Of a stretch of 64,000 nucleotides of DNA, positions 54,115-63,893 are shown piece after piece. The notes beneath the pieces were generated by a model, which was given only the letters and a program-made list of their open reading frames with translations, was not told the origin of the DNA and did no database searches. The translations under genes and the position numbers were made by a program. This DNA comes from Kocuria sp. GTDB taxonomy: Bacteria; Actinomycetota; Actinomycetes; Actinomycetales; Micrococcaceae. Location of the stretch: assembly GCA_030454085.1 (NCBI GenBank), contig JAKDJD010000011.1, forward strand, positions 1 to 64,000. Direction: 5' to 3'. The number at the start of each line of letters is the position of its first letter. Position 1 is the stretch's first letter.

Positions 54115-55152
54115 CTAGTGTCCCGCTTTGGGTCCCAACAACCCTTTCGCGCGGACCGTGTCGCGTTCTTCCCGAAGCTCGGAAACGCTCGATTCGAGCC
54201 GGCGTCGGGCATCCTCAGACACATCGATACTGTGATTAATCTCATACTCCCCCGACCTGCAGGTCACCGGGAACGAGCTGATCAGGCCTTCGTCCACGCC
54301 GTAGGAGCCGTCGGAGACCACGGCCATGGACGTCCAATCCCCATCAGGAGTGCCCATGACCCAGTCGTGGACATGGGCGAGCGCCGCGTGAGCGGCCGAG
54401 GCCACCGAGGAACCGCCCCGCACGGCAATGATTTCTGCTCCCCGTTGGGCCACGGTCGGGATGAAGGTCGTGCGGACCCATTCCTCCCCCAGCCCCTGTT
54501 CGGTGAGGACATCACGCACAGGTCGTCCCGCAATGGTGGCCTGGTCCAGGTCCGGCACCTGCGTGGCCGAGTGGTTTCCCCAGATCGTCATGCGCTCGAC
54601 GTCGCGGACGGGCGATCCGGTGGCGTGCGCGATCTGGGCCAGAGCTCGGTTGTGGTCGAGTCTGGTCATGGCGGTGAATCGCTCGGAAGGGATATCCGGG
54701 GCATGGGAGGAGGCGATGAGCGCGTTGGTGTTCGCGGGGTTGCCGACCACCACGATCCGGACGTCGTCCGCGGCCACTTCGTTGAGCGCGGCGCCCTGGA
54801 CGGAGAAGATTCCGGCGTTGGCCTCGAGGAGATCTCCGCGTTCCATGCCCTTTTGGCGGGGTTTCGATCCGATGAGGAGACCGAAGCCGGTCCCGTCGAA
54901 TGCCTGGGCCGCGTCGTCGAAGACATCAACGGATTCGAGGAGCGGGAAGGCGCCGTCGGCCAGCTCCATGGCGGTACCTTCGGCGGCCTGCCTGGCCTGC
55001 GAAATTTCGAGGAGACGCAGTCGTACGGGTTGGTTTTTGCCGAGCATGTCGCCGTTGGCGATGCGGAACAGACTCGCGTAACCGATCTGGCCGGCCGCGC
55101 CGGTCACGGTCACGGTGACGGGTGGAAGCATGGTGTCAGCAGAGGTACTCAT
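54115..55152 (-). CDS. mdh: Malate dehydrogenase
   Basis: 345 aa. NAD-dependent oxidation of malate to oxaloacetate in the TCA cycle. Residues 12-30 hold the [18 protein letters not shown] dinucleotide loop; [48 protein letters not shown] (catalytic Asp) and [13 protein letters not shown] (catalytic His) match the cytosolic-type MDH family common in actinobacteria. The tail beyond about 325 is a charged helix. There is no ribosome-binding site; a TATACT hexamer lies 7 nt upstream of the ATG, inside an inverted repeat. It sits between parE and cydA on the same strand. Confidence 0.95.
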   Translation of the reverse strand: MSTSADTMLPPVTVTVTGAAGQIGYASLFRIANGDMLGKNQPVRLRLLEISQARQAAEGTAMELADGAFPLLESVDVFDDAAQAFDGTGFGLLIGSKPRQKGMERGDLLEANAGIFSVQGAALNEVAADDVRIVVVGNPANTNALIASSHAPDIPSERFTAMTRLDHNRALAQIAHATGSPVRDVERMTIWGNHSATQVPDLDQATIAGRPVRDVLTEQGLGEEWVRTTFIPTVAQRGAEIIAVRGGSSVASAAHAALAHVHDWVMGTPDGDWTSMAVVSDGSYGVDEGLISSFPVTCRSGEYEINHSIDVSEDARRRLESSVSELREERDTVRAKGLLGPKAGH

Positions 55153-55153
55153 G

Positions 55154-55171
55154 CGGCACAGTATAGTGCCG
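55154..55171 (-). promoter_or_regulatory. Leaderless mdh promoter overlapped by an inverted repeat
   Basis: TATACT (55160-55165 in minus sense) ends 7 nt before the mdh ATG. It is exactly flanked by CGGCAC and GTGCCG, a perfect 6-bp inverted repeat with a 6-bp spacer. This arrangement suits a repressor that blocks the -10 region. Confidence 0.45.
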
Positions 55172-55251
55172 TGTGATCTGGGACCCGCCGAGCGGCGTAT
55201 CCGGGCTCGCGGCACGTGTTCCTGGCCGCGGGTCGGGTGAGGTCGCTTCGC

Positions 55252-57360
55252 TCAGGCGTCGATCTGCTCGAGGTCCAGCTGGTCGGCGTTGCTGATCAAG
55301 AACTCCTTGCGCGGGGCCACCTCCGCGCCCATCAACAGCGAAAAGGCACGTTCGGCGGCCTCGGCGTCCTCGATCCGGACACGACGCAACAGACGATGCC
55401 GCGGATCCATCGTGGTTTCCGCGAGTTGGTCGGCGTCCATTTCGCCCAACCCCTTGTACCGCTGAATGGGTTCCTTGTACCGCTTCCCTTCGGCCTCGAG
55501 ACGCGTCAGGACCTGGTGGAGCTCTCGCTCGGAGTAGGTGTAGAGCATCTCGTTGGGCTTCCCCCCGCCCGTGATGACCTCGACACGATGCAGTGGGGGC
55601 ACCGCGGCGTAGACCCGTCCCGCATCGACCAGGGGGCGCATGTAGCGATAGAACAGCGTGAGAAGAAGGGTTCTGATGTGTGCACCGTCGACGTCGGCGT
55701 CGGTCATCATGACCACCTTGCCGTACCGAGCAGCGTCGAGGTCGAAGCTCCGTCCGGATCCTGCCCCGATCACCTGGATGAGTGCCGCGCACTCGGCGTT
55801 GGCCAACATGTCCGTGATCGATGCTTTTTGGACGTTCAGGATTTTGCCGCGAATCGGCAGAAGGGCCTGGTACTGGGAGGACCGCGCCAATCGGGCGGTG
55901 CCGAGAGCGGAGTCGCCCTCCACGATGAACAACTCGGAATGGTCGACCTCGTTGGAGCGGCAGTCCACGAGCTTGGACGGCATCGTGGAGGTTTCCAGCG
56001 CGTTCTTGCGGCGCTGGGTTTCCTTGTGGACCCGAGCCGAGATGCGGGATTTCATCTCGGCGACGACCTTTTCCAGAACGGCCGAACTCTGTTGCTTCTC
56101 CGACCGGTTCCGCGAATTGAGCATCTTGTCGAGTTCACGCGACAGCACCTTGGTCACGATCGAGCGAACCGCCGGGGTTCCCAAGACTTCCTTGGTCTGT
56201 CCCTCGAACTGGGGCTCGACGAGGCGCACATTGAGCACCGCGGTGAGCCCGGCGAGGGCGTCGTCCTTCTCGATCTTGTCGGAGCCGGCCTTGAGCTTTC
56301 GGGCGTTCGCGGTCACTTCCTTGCGCAGGGTTCGCAACAAGCCTTGTTCGAAGCCCGTGACGTGTGTTCCGCCCTTGGGCGTGGCGATGATGTTCACGTA
56401 GGAGCGCAGGTTGGTTTCGTACCCGGTTCCCCATCGCATGGCGATATCGACTTCGCACTCGCGCTCGACCTCGGTGAGTTGGCTGTGGCCGTTCGAGTCC
56501 AGGACCGGGACTGTCTCCTTGAAACTGTCCGAACCCTGGAATCTCCAGACGTCGGTCAGTGCGGAGTCCGGGGCGAGGAACTCCACGTATTCGGAGATTC
56601 CGCCATCGTGCTGGAAGACCTCCTCGTGCGGCCCGTCTGCCCCCGGTGTGCCCGGCAGTCGGCGTTCGTCGCGGATAGCCAGACGCAGGCCGGGAACAAG
56701 GAAACTTGTCTGACGTGCCCGCTCGAGGAGTCGGTCGTAGTCGAATTTCGCGTCCGGGGTGAAGATCTGTCGGTCCGCCCAGTAACGGACTCGCGTTCCG
56801 GTCGCTCCTCGACGAGCCTTGCCGATCACTTCGAGTGCGGCTTTGCCTTCGGCCGGTGTGAACGGCACGTCAGGTTGGGGAGCTCCCTCGTCGTCGAAAA
56901 TCCCGGGAATCCCTCGTTGGAAGGACATTTGGTAAGTTTTCGATCCCCGGTCCACCTGGACGTCGAGTCGGGACGACAACGCGTTGACCACGGACGCGCC
57001 GACGCCGTGCAGGCCACCGACCGCGTTGTAGGTACCGCCACCGAATTTTCCGCCCGCATGCAGTTTGGTGAAGACCACCTCGACGCCGGACAAACCGGTT
57101 CGGGGTTCGATGTCGATGGGGATGCCTCGGCCGTCGTCGGCGACCTCGACGGACCCGTCCCGATTGAGCACGATCTCGATGTTCTGGCCGTATCCGGCAA
57201 GAGCCTCGTCGACCGAATTGTCGATGATCTCCCAGAGACAGTGCATGACACCGCGCGAGTCGGTGGACCCGATGTACATACCGGGTCGTTTCCGGACGGC
57301 TTCCAGCCCTTCCAGTACGGAGAGCTGGTGGGCGGTGTACTCGGACTTCTTCGGCGACAC
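55252..57360 (-). CDS. parE: DNA topoisomerase IV subunit B
   Basis: 702 aa. ATPase subunit of topoisomerase IV. The GHKL domain has HCLWEIIDNSVDEALAGY (Asn), VADDGRGIPI, GGLHGVGASVVNALS (about residues 115-129) and the ATP lid; the transducer ends near residue 390. The TOPRIM domain shows FIVEGDSALGTA (about 475) and MTDADVDGAHIRTLLL. The C-terminal end RYKGLGEMDADQL matches the family. GTG start with CAGGAG 10 nt ahead; a TAGACT hexamer (57419-57424) is a likely -10. It is transcribed away from DUF7455, and mdh follows 99 bp after its stop. Confidence 0.95.
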   Translation of the reverse strand: MSPKKSEYTAHQLSVLEGLEAVRKRPGMYIGSTDSRGVMHCLWEIIDNSVDEALAGYGQNIEIVLNRDGSVEVADDGRGIPIDIEPRTGLSGVEVVFTKLHAGGKFGGGTYNAVGGLHGVGASVVNALSSRLDVQVDRGSKTYQMSFQRGIPGIFDDEGAPQPDVPFTPAEGKAALEVIGKARRGATGTRVRYWADRQIFTPDAKFDYDRLLERARQTSFLVPGLRLAIRDERRLPGTPGADGPHEEVFQHDGGISEYVEFLAPDSALTDVWRFQGSDSFKETVPVLDSNGHSQLTEVERECEVDIAMRWGTGYETNLRSYVNIIATPKGGTHVTGFEQGLLRTLRKEVTANARKLKAGSDKIEKDDALAGLTAVLNVRLVEPQFEGQTKEVLGTPAVRSIVTKVLSRELDKMLNSRNRSEKQQSSAVLEKVVAEMKSRISARVHKETQRRKNALETSTMPSKLVDCRSNEVDHSELFIVEGDSALGTARLARSSQYQALLPIRGKILNVQKASITDMLANAECAALIQVIGAGSGRSFDLDAARYGKVVMMTDADVDGAHIRTLLLTLFYRYMRPLVDAGRVYAAVPPLHRVEVITGGGKPNEMLYTYSERELHQVLTRLEAEGKRYKEPIQRYKGLGEMDADQLAETTMDPRHRLLRRVRIEDAEAAERAFSLLMGAEVAPRKEFLISNADQLDLEQIDA

Positions 57361-57615
57361 TGAGACGGGGCTCCTGACAAACTCGATGTGGTGGTAGGCC
57401 GCAAAGGCGCGACCTCCAGTCTAAGCGCATCCGGCATCTCTGCGGGTCAACGCCCACAGCGAACGACGCCGGATGGGGATGAAATCAACGGCTCCGCGTG
57501 TTTGCATGGATGAACACTCAAACCGGTCAGCGATTCCGCAGTCGGCCCGCCACTTCCGGACGGGAACGGTGGAACCCGAAGGCACTGATCGGCCGTAGAC
57601 GTCAGGAGGAAAATC

Positions 57616-57828
57616 ATGACGGCGACATTGGAAGCTCGAGAGCTCAACGCAACCGACCGTTGCGATTCCTGCGGGGCCCAGGCCTACGTTCGCGTGGTCC
57701 TCGAGAACACCGGCGGCGAGTTGCTGTTCTGCGCTCACCACGCGACCACCAATGAGGAAAAGCTTCGCCCCATAGCTGGCTTGTGGCAGGACGAACGTGA
57801 TCGTCTGACCACGACTCCGTCCGTCTGA
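57616..57828 (+). CDS. DUF7455 family small zinc-finger protein
   Basis: 70 aa. A single zinc-binding site is suggested by CDSCGAQAYVR (about residues 16-26) and FCAHHATTN (about 38-46), a C-x2-C ... C-x2-H pattern. The gene is conserved between parE and sigA in actinobacteria, with no known role; binding to RNA polymerase or ribosomes is speculation. A strong AGGAGG lies 8 nt before the ATG. It ends before a long terminator. Confidence 0.88.
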   Translation: MTATLEARELNATDRCDSCGAQAYVRVVLENTGGELLFCAHHATTNEEKLRPIAGLWQDERDRLTTTPSV

Positions 57829-57875
57829 TTCCGCAGTATCCTCGCCCCGGGGAGTGACCCCCCGGGACACGAACA

Positions 57876-57917
57876 AGGCCCCGGACCGCTCGAGCGGTCC
57901 GGGGGCTTTTTTTTTTT
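57876..57917 (+). terminator. Intrinsic terminator after the DUF7455 gene
   Basis: GCCCCGGACCGCT and AGCGGTCCGGGGGC pair with one bulged G, followed by 11 consecutive T. The stem also faces sigA's end from the other side, so it probably serves both genes. Confidence 0.9.
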
Positions 57918-57981
57918 CCCCCGGCCTGGTCCCGGGTTCCCGGCTTCCGTGAACCCCGGGAACCTGCCGGAGCTTTGTCTA

Positions 57982-59379
57982 TCAGTCCAAGTAGTCGCGC
58001 AACACCTGCGAGCGCGAGGGATGCCGGAGCTTCGACATCGTCTTGGACTCTATCTGTCTTATACGCTCGCGGGTGACACCATAGACCTTCCCGATCTCGT
58101 CGAGGGTCTTGGGCTGCCCGTCGGTCATACCGAACCTCATCGCGACGACGCCGGCTTCCCGTTCGGACAGGGTGTCCAGGACGGAGTGCAACTGCTCCTG
58201 CAACAGAGTGAAGGAGACGGCGTCCGCCGGGACGACTGCCTCGGAGTCCTCGATCAGGTCGCCGAATTCGGAGTCCCCGTCTTCGCCGAGAGGCGTGTGG
58301 AGCGAAATGGGCTCGCGACCGTACTTCTGGACCTCGACAACCTTCTCCGGAGTCATATCCAGTTCCTTGGCGAGTTCCTCCGGCGCCGGCTCACGACCCA
58401 AGTCCTGAAGCATCTGACGCTGGACGCGCGCAAGCTTGTTGATGACCTCGACCATGTGCACCGGGATGCGGATGGTGCGAGCCTGGTCGGCCATGGCGCG
58501 GGTAATGGCCTGGCGGATCCACCACGTCGCGTACGTGGAGAACTTGAACCCCTTGGAGTAATCGAACTTCTCGACCGCACGAATGAGGCCGAGGTTGCCC
58601 TCCTGGATCAGATCAAGGAACAGCATGCCTCGTCCGGTGTACCGCTTGGCCAAAGAGACCACGAGGCGGAGGTTGGCCTCCAGCAGGTGGTTCTTGGCGC
58701 GCTTGCCGTCGTGGATGACCCAACGCAGTTCCTTGCGCTCTTCGCGGCTCAGCGAGTCCTTGTTGTCCTTGAGCTTGTGCTCGGCGTACAGACCGGCCTC
58801 GATGCGCATCGCGAGGTCGACTTCCTGCTCGGCGTTCAGCAGGGAGACCTTGCCGATTTGCTTCAGGTAGTCCTTGACCGGATCCGCGGTTGCCCCGGGG
58901 GCGATGACCCGTTGGGCGGGTTCGTCATCGTCGTCGGTCGTGGAGATCACGAAGCCGTTGCCGCGTGCGGCAACCGTCTTCTTCTCCTCGGTATCCTGAT
59001 CCTCGTCGCCCTGTTTCTCCGTGGCCAGCGCGTCGACGGTCTCGGTCTCCACCTCGCCTTCGGCGACCTCCTCGGTCTCCTCCGGGGCGGCGTCGGCCGT
59101 CGCTACCGAAGTGTCCGTCGTCTCCTCCGTAGAGTCGGCGTCCACCCGCTTCTTGTCCGAAGTCTTCGCAGCCGTCTTCTTCGGCGCGGACTTCGTGGCA
59201 GTCGACTTAGAAGTGGCCTTCTTGGCCGTGGTCTTGGTCTGAGCCGTGCTCTTGGAAGCCGTAGAGGTTTTTGACGACGACGCCGAGTCGGCGCTCTTCT
59301 TCGCCCCGGCGGACACCGCGGTCTTTTCCTTGACCTGGGTCTCGCCGGATTCCGACTTCTTGTGTGCAACTGGTGACAC
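57982..59379 (-). CDS. sigA: RNA polymerase primary sigma factor SigA (RpoD)
   Basis: 465 aa. Housekeeping sigma factor. Residues 1 to about 75 are Lys/Ala/Ser/Thr-rich and about 80-135 acidic, as in other actinobacterial SigA/HrdB proteins. Conserved regions: 1.2 around [13 protein letters not shown] (about 167-179), 2.1-2.4 ([19 protein letters not shown] to [14 protein letters not shown]), 3 ([19 protein letters not shown]) and 4.2 ([19 protein letters not shown], the -35-binding helix-turn-helix). It starts GTG with AAAGG 7 nt ahead. A TTGACA hexamer (59436-59441 in minus sense) lies upstream, but no matching -10 is clear. The 248-bp gap to DUF4192 holds no gene. Confidence 0.96.
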   Translation of the reverse strand: MSPVAHKKSESGETQVKEKTAVSAGAKKSADSASSSKTSTASKSTAQTKTTAKKATSKSTATKSAPKKTAAKTSDKKRVDADSTEETTDTSVATADAAPEETEEVAEGEVETETVDALATEKQGDEDQDTEEKKTVAARGNGFVISTTDDDDEPAQRVIAPGATADPVKDYLKQIGKVSLLNAEQEVDLAMRIEAGLYAEHKLKDNKDSLSREERKELRWVIHDGKRAKNHLLEANLRLVVSLAKRYTGRGMLFLDLIQEGNLGLIRAVEKFDYSKGFKFSTYATWWIRQAITRAMADQARTIRIPVHMVEVINKLARVQRQMLQDLGREPAPEELAKELDMTPEKVVEVQKYGREPISLHTPLGEDGDSEFGDLIEDSEAVVPADAVSFTLLQEQLHSVLDTLSEREAGVVAMRFGMTDGQPKTLDEIGKVYGVTRERIRQIESKTMSKLRHPSRSQVLRDYLD

Positions 59380-59627
59380 TCAAAAACCTTTCTTCCCTGT
59401 CCTGTGTGCGCAGGTGGTTGAAACACCTATGACCCTGTCAAGCCCGGGATCCCGCATACGCGGGAATTTCACGTGGACTTGCAAGGCCGTACACACAGGA
59501 CAACTTGGCATGCGCCGCATTTATTCCCTGATCGGAACGTCAATTCGCCGAGCCACGTGAGGTGCGGTGCACCATAGGCAAGACGGGGTCTTCGGTCAGT
59601 CATTGTGTCAGATTTTTCCCTCGGAGC

Positions 59628-60974
59628 CTATTTCTGGCCTGCTGCGTTCCTGTAGCCGGCCAACCACAGGGGCAACGGCCGCTCATTCATCGACACACGC
59701 AACCTGGTGGCTGCGGACCTGGCCCGCTGCGTGCGCACCGCGTCCAGATATCTTCCGGCCTGGCTGCTCAGGCCCATGAACCAGCTCAGATAGGCGTTCG
59801 CCACATGAACGTCGTCAACAACGGGGCCGACCTCCAGGTGTTCCACCGCGTTGAGAACCACCCTGAGGGATCGAATCCGTTCGACAGGCAGAGGCGCGTC
59901 ACGCTCTCCACGCATGAGCGCAACCTCGTCCTGCGACGTCGCCACGAGCGGACCATGGCGCGAAGCCGAGGTGCCACGGGGCTCGGCGTTCTGGTCGGCC
60001 CTTCCTGCGTCCAGCAAAACAGCGGACAAGAGATCCGACAGCCCGGCCGAATGCTCCAAGCACCTCGCGACCGAGGCGCAATCCTCGACCCTCAGGTGTG
60101 CGGTGGCCGAGTACGCTGCGCTTCGAACATCCTGTGGTGCGTCGAAGAACGGAGCGAGCCTGTCCACCGCATGGCGGACAACCTGGTCGACGTCGTCCGC
60201 CCGCCGGCTACGATCGCGAGCGCCCCGGTACCGGATCTTCAGAGACCCCGCTGCCTTGTCCCCGATGGCCGAAGCGAGATCCCATCGGCCAGGCAGGCGC
60301 CTGTCGTCCATCACGGCCATCTCCTGCTCCCGCACGACAAGCCCCCGAAAGGCCAGGGCGGTGCCGAGCGGACTTTCGAGGATTGCGCTCGTCTCCCCGC
60401 CGTACACGATCGGCCACCACTGGCCCGTGGCTCCGGCCGCGCGCGCCTCTGACCGCGTGCGGCCATCGCCCGGGGCCACAGGGAACAAACCGAACTCGTC
60501 CACAACGCTCCCCCAGGACCCGCGGCCCCGATCGACGACCCACAGCCCTTCTTTCGTGAGGCCGATATCCGCGCACCTCCGGAGCGCGACCATCATGGCC
60601 GAGACCCCTTCGGCTTCGCGGGAACAGCCCGGTCGCGTTGGACTTGTTGTATCCGTTTCCTCGGTAGCGAAAGGTTCGAGGCCGGACCCGCTCGTGAACA
60701 CGGCCGCAAACATCCGGGTGGTGGCTGGCGGCACAGCCAGGGTCTCGATGATCCGGTGCAACCCGTCAGCCCATTCCTGCAACCGTACAGAGCGGGAGGG
60801 CAGATCGATACGGGCGCAACCACGCAATTCGGTGTCCGTCGCCGAGACGAGCATCAGAGACTCTTCGGGCCAGTACCCCAGGGCATAGACCATGTAGGCC
60901 AGGATGTCCTCTGGTTCTCTGGCCGGTGTTTCGTCTGCCGCGGTATAGGTACCCGGTGTGATTGGTCGGTTCAT
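59628..60974 (-). CDS. DUF4192 family protein
   Basis: 448 aa. Family features: REPEDILAYMVYALGYWPEESLMLV (two parts) near the N terminus, RLQEWADGLHRII and, later, LWVVDRGRGSWGSVV and HLRVEDCASVARCLEH. No membrane segment or known catalytic motif. DUF4192 is common in actinobacteria near sigA but has no assigned function. GAGGGC lies just before the ATG. It is transcribed towards sigA and is separated from it by 248 bp; a shared transcript with sigA is unlikely, since sigA lies further downstream with its own upstream gap. Confidence 0.85.
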   Translation of the reverse strand: MNRPITPGTYTAADETPAREPEDILAYMVYALGYWPEESLMLVSATDTELRGCARIDLPSRSVRLQEWADGLHRIIETLAVPPATTRMFAAVFTSGSGLEPFATEETDTTSPTRPGCSREAEGVSAMMVALRRCADIGLTKEGLWVVDRGRGSWGSVVDEFGLFPVAPGDGRTRSEARAAGATGQWWPIVYGGETSAILESPLGTALAFRGLVVREQEMAVMDDRRLPGRWDLASAIGDKAAGSLKIRYRGARDRSRRADDVDQVVRHAVDRLAPFFDAPQDVRSAAYSATAHLRVEDCASVARCLEHSAGLSDLLSAVLLDAGRADQNAEPRGTSASRHGPLVATSQDEVALMRGERDAPLPVERIRSLRVVLNAVEHLEVGPVVDDVHVANAYLSWFMGLSSQAGRYLDAVRTQRARSAATRLRVSMNERPLPLWLAGYRNAAGQK

Positions 60975-61061
60975 GCCCTCACCATGCCTCGGCCCCTGTG
61001 GCAGGCAGACCCGAGATCTCGTTACGGGTCCTAGGAAGTGGACAACCTCCCGTTAAACACG

Positions 61062-61096
61062 TGAAGCCACCTCCCTGTGGAGGCGGCTTCACGTTC
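61062..61096 (-). terminator. Intrinsic terminator of the PAC2 gene
   Basis: GTGAAGCC-CCTCC and GGAGG-GGCTTCAC pair with one internal mismatch around an ACAG loop, followed in minus sense by GTGTTTAACG. It begins about 20 nt after the PAC2 stop codon. Confidence 0.7.
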
Positions 61097-61114
61097 TCAC
61101 GGTTGAGTGGACGG

Positions 61115-62044
61115 TCAGGAACCGGGTTCGCTGTCATTGTCCTCGTGCTCCGCCAGGAAACGCTCGATGGTCTCCCCGAGTTCGTCTGCGTCGGGAATTT
61201 CGGATTCGTCCCGCGCCAACAGGGACCGAGGACCGGACTCGGTGATGGTCTCGTCGTATCGCTTTTCCAAATGGCTCACGACGCCCTGCACTTCTGCCGA
61301 GCCTCCGACCTGTTCGTTGATCTGTTGCTCGACGTCTCGTCCCGCCTCCCGGAGGTGATCCGTGGGCAGGTTCAGTTTCGTCGCCGCGCTGAGATGTTCC
61401 AAGGCCGTCACGGCGGCCTGCGGCAACTCGGCCTCAGACAGATACTGCGGCACGTTGACGGTGTAGCCGACGGTGTCGAAGCCACGACGCCCGAATTCGA
61501 CCTCGAGCAGATGCCCGGCGGATGCCCCCAGTTCGGCCAGGGGTTTCCACGGTGAGATTCCCTGAATCAAATCGTGTCGGTTGCCGTGCGCCGTGACAGG
61601 CAAGGGACGCGTGTGTGGAACCGGCATCGGCATGGAAGCGACCGAGGCAACAAGACGCACCCGAAGCTTCTCAGCCAGCTCTGTCACCGCTTCGCTGAAC
61701 CGCTGCCACTGCAGGTCGGGCTCCGGGCCGGCGAGCAGCAAGAACGGCTGGCCCAGTCCGTCTGTCACCGCGTACAGCTTCAGCTCCGGCATGCTGACGT
61801 CCTCGAAGTGGTCCTCGATGAAGCGGACTCGTGGCCGGCGCGACCGGTAGTCATAGAGCTGATCGACGTCGAACTCGACAACCTCTTCGGCATCCAATTC
61901 AGCCAGGATCGCTTCAGAAACCTGTTGTGCGGTGAATCCGGCCTCGGCGAAACCCGTGAGGGAGACCACGAGGTCGAGTCCCTTGAGCCGCGGGTCGTTC
62001 AGCAGACCCTGGTGACCCAAATACAGCTTCTGTGGATCTTGCAT
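61115..62044 (-). CDS. PAC2 family protein (proteasome assembly chaperone-like)
   Basis: 309 aa. PAC2-fold protein: LVVSLTGFAEAGFTAQQVSE (about residues 25-44), VVEFDVDQLYDYRSRRP (about 53-69), FLLLAGPEPDLQWQRFSEAV and the SWKPLAELG-type segment ISPWKPLAELGAS; then YTVNVPQYLSEAELPQAAV. The eukaryotic relatives help assemble the 20S proteasome; the actinobacterial ones are of unknown role, though many actinobacteria carry a proteasome. AGGGG lies 8 nt ahead of the ATG. A good promoter (TTGGTG-N18-GATAAT) lies upstream. The last 40 residues are acidic. Confidence 0.88.
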   Translation of the reverse strand: MQDPQKLYLGHQGLLNDPRLKGLDLVVSLTGFAEAGFTAQQVSEAILAELDAEEVVEFDVDQLYDYRSRRPRVRFIEDHFEDVSMPELKLYAVTDGLGQPFLLLAGPEPDLQWQRFSEAVTELAEKLRVRLVASVASMPMPVPHTRPLPVTAHGNRHDLIQGISPWKPLAELGASAGHLLEVEFGRRGFDTVGYTVNVPQYLSEAELPQAAVTALEHLSAATKLNLPTDHLREAGRDVEQQINEQVGGSAEVQGVVSHLEKRYDETITESGPRSLLARDESEIPDADELGETIERFLAEHEDNDSEPGS

Positions 62045-62107
62045 CGGCTTACCCCTCACCTCGTCTCGAGTCGGCCGTCCTGACGACGGTCCGGCTGCTT
62101 CTGGCAA

Positions 62108-62137
62108 ATTATCCCCGCCTTGCTCTCCATCCACCAA
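62108..62137 (-). promoter_or_regulatory. Candidate promoter of the PAC2 gene
   Basis: TTGGTG (62132-62137), an 18-bp spacer and GATAAT (62108-62113) in minus sense, about 65 nt ahead of the ATG. Confidence 0.5.
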
Positions 62138-62299
62138 GCGCAACGCCTAGGCTGGAGCATGGGAACCAGCAGAAATCCTTGTACGACTACAACCAATTCA
62201 ATGAGCTGAGTATTTCCCGCGGCGCTGTGAGGCAGGGCGCATTGACTCGCCCACAGCGGAATCGCTTTCGTATCCACCGTTCACAGCAAGGAGCATGGT

Positions 62300-63820
62300 T
62301 TGACTGAGTCCACCGATCTCGCATTTTCCGTCATCAGCCCGGAGGCGGACGTCATCGAGGCACAAGCCCTCGTCATCGGCGTCGTCAAGGGCGACAACGG
62401 GCCCGAGCTGACCCCTTCCGTCCTCGACGCAGACAGCGCGGACGCCATCGAAGCCAGCCTGGAGGATTTGGGCGTCACCGGGGCCGAAGACAGCCTCCAG
62501 CGCCTGCCGGGGTACGGAGACGAAGGCCCTGGCCTGATCGTCCTCACCGGGCTGGGCTCTTTGCCCCGGACCGGACCCGAACGGCTGGATGCCCTGCGTT
62601 TGGCCGCGGGAAGCGCCGTCCGACAGCTCATCGGGCTGGACTCGGTCGCGCTGAACCTTCCGGCAGAGAGCCTCTCGGAAGTCGCGGCACTCGCCGAAGG
62701 CGCCGCCTACGGGGCTTTCTTCGACCCGGGACAGCGCACCGACGAGGAAATCCGGTCTCGGCGCCCGGTATCCGACGTCGCCATCGTCAGCGGCATCGAC
62801 CGGGATGCCGCCGATGAGGCCCTGGCCCGCGCTCTGGTCCTGGGCGAAGCGGTGGACAACGCTCGCCGCCTCGTCAACCAGGCTCCCAATGACCTGTACC
62901 CGGAGACTTTCGCCGATCGCGCGGTCGAGAGGGTCAGCGGAATCGACCACGTGACCTGCGAGATCCTCGATGAGAAAGACCTGGAAGACGGCGGGTTCGG
63001 AGGCATTTTGGGCGTCGGGCGAGGATCGGCCCGGACGCCGAGACTCGTCAAGGTCGACTACAACCCCGACAATGCACGCAAGAGCGTCGCGCTGGTCGGC
63101 AAGGGCATTACTTTCGATTCGGGCGGCATCTCGTTGAAGCCCGGCGCGTCCATGATGACCATGAAGTGCGACATGGGCGGAGCGGCCGCCGTGCTCAACG
63201 CGGTCGCCGCCGCCGGGGAACTCGAGTTGCCCGTCCGCGTCACCGGATACCTGTGCATCGCGGAGAACATGCCCTCCGGGACCGCGACCAAGCCGAACGA
63301 CGTGCTGAGCATGCGCGGTGGGAAAACGGTCGAGGTGCTCAACACCGATGCGGAAGGTCGACTGGTCATGGCCGACGGGCTCGCCTACGCGTCCGAATCG
63401 GATCCGGACTACCTGCTCGACGTTGCGACGCTCACCGGCGCCCAGATGGTCGCCCTGGGCACGCGCCACTCGGCCGTCATGGGTGAAGAAGAACTCAGGG
63501 GCCGGGTCATCGAAGCCTCCGAACGGGCGGGCGAACAGTTCTGGCCGATGCCGCTGCCCGCGCACATGAGGGGCGAGCTGAATACCGAGGCGGCCGACCT
63601 GAAGAACATCGGCGCGGGTCGCAACGGTGGAATGCTCATCGCCGGCCTGTTCCTCCAGGAATTCGTCGGTGAATCCAGGGGGAAGAAGATTCCCTGGGCC
63701 CACCTGGACATCGCCGGGCCCGCCTACAACGAGGGCTCGCCCTATGGTTTCGTGCCCAAGAACGGCACGGGCGCTTCCGTGAGCACGCTGGTCAGTCTCA
63801 TCGAAGATCTGGCTGACTAG
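62300..63820 (+). CDS. pepA: Leucyl aminopeptidase (M17)
   Basis: 506 aa. Removes N-terminal residues from peptides with two metal ions. The catalytic C-terminal domain (about residues 180-500) shows VGKGITFDSGGISLKPG (Lys and Asp ligands), MTMKCDMGGAAAVLNAV, and the M17 signature NTDAEGRLVMADGLAY; the N-terminal domain (about 1-165) is the variable macro-like one. The start is a TTG at 62300 with AAGGAG 6 nt in front. An ATG at 62295, one frame over, makes a two-codon reading frame that ends across the TTG. A terminator follows the stop codon. Confidence 0.95.
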   Translation: MTESTDLAFSVISPEADVIEAQALVIGVVKGDNGPELTPSVLDADSADAIEASLEDLGVTGAEDSLQRLPGYGDEGPGLIVLTGLGSLPRTGPERLDALRLAAGSAVRQLIGLDSVALNLPAESLSEVAALAEGAAYGAFFDPGQRTDEEIRSRRPVSDVAIVSGIDRDAADEALARALVLGEAVDNARRLVNQAPNDLYPETFADRAVERVSGIDHVTCEILDEKDLEDGGFGGILGVGRGSARTPRLVKVDYNPDNARKSVALVGKGITFDSGGISLKPGASMMTMKCDMGGAAAVLNAVAAAGELELPVRVTGYLCIAENMPSGTATKPNDVLSMRGGKTVEVLNTDAEGRLVMADGLAYASESDPDYLLDVATLTGAQMVALGTRHSAVMGEEELRGRVIEASERAGEQFWPMPLPAHMRGELNTEAADLKNIGAGRNGGMLIAGLFLQEFVGESRGKKIPWAHLDIAGPAYNEGSPYGFVPKNGTGASVSTLVSLIEDLAD

Positions 63821-63848
63821 AAGCTATTCACGCCGGACGGCACATCGG

Positions 63849-63893
63849 GGGCGCTCTGGGGATGTGAGTAGCCTCTCCAGGGCGCCCTTTGTG
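63849..63893 (+). terminator. Intrinsic terminator of pepA
   Basis: GGGCGC-CTGG and CCAG-GGCGCCC form a stem around GGGATGTGAGTAGCCTCT, followed by TTTG. It begins about 30 nt after the pepA stop codon. Confidence 0.7.

Noticed and set aside
55216..57363. 715-codon plus-strand frame opposite parE
   Set aside because: Antisense to a conserved topoisomerase subunit and without motifs.
59413..59441. Housekeeping promoter of sigA
   Set aside because: A perfect TTGACA is present (minus sense), but no acceptable -10 lies 16-18 bp downstream, so it is not listed as a feature.
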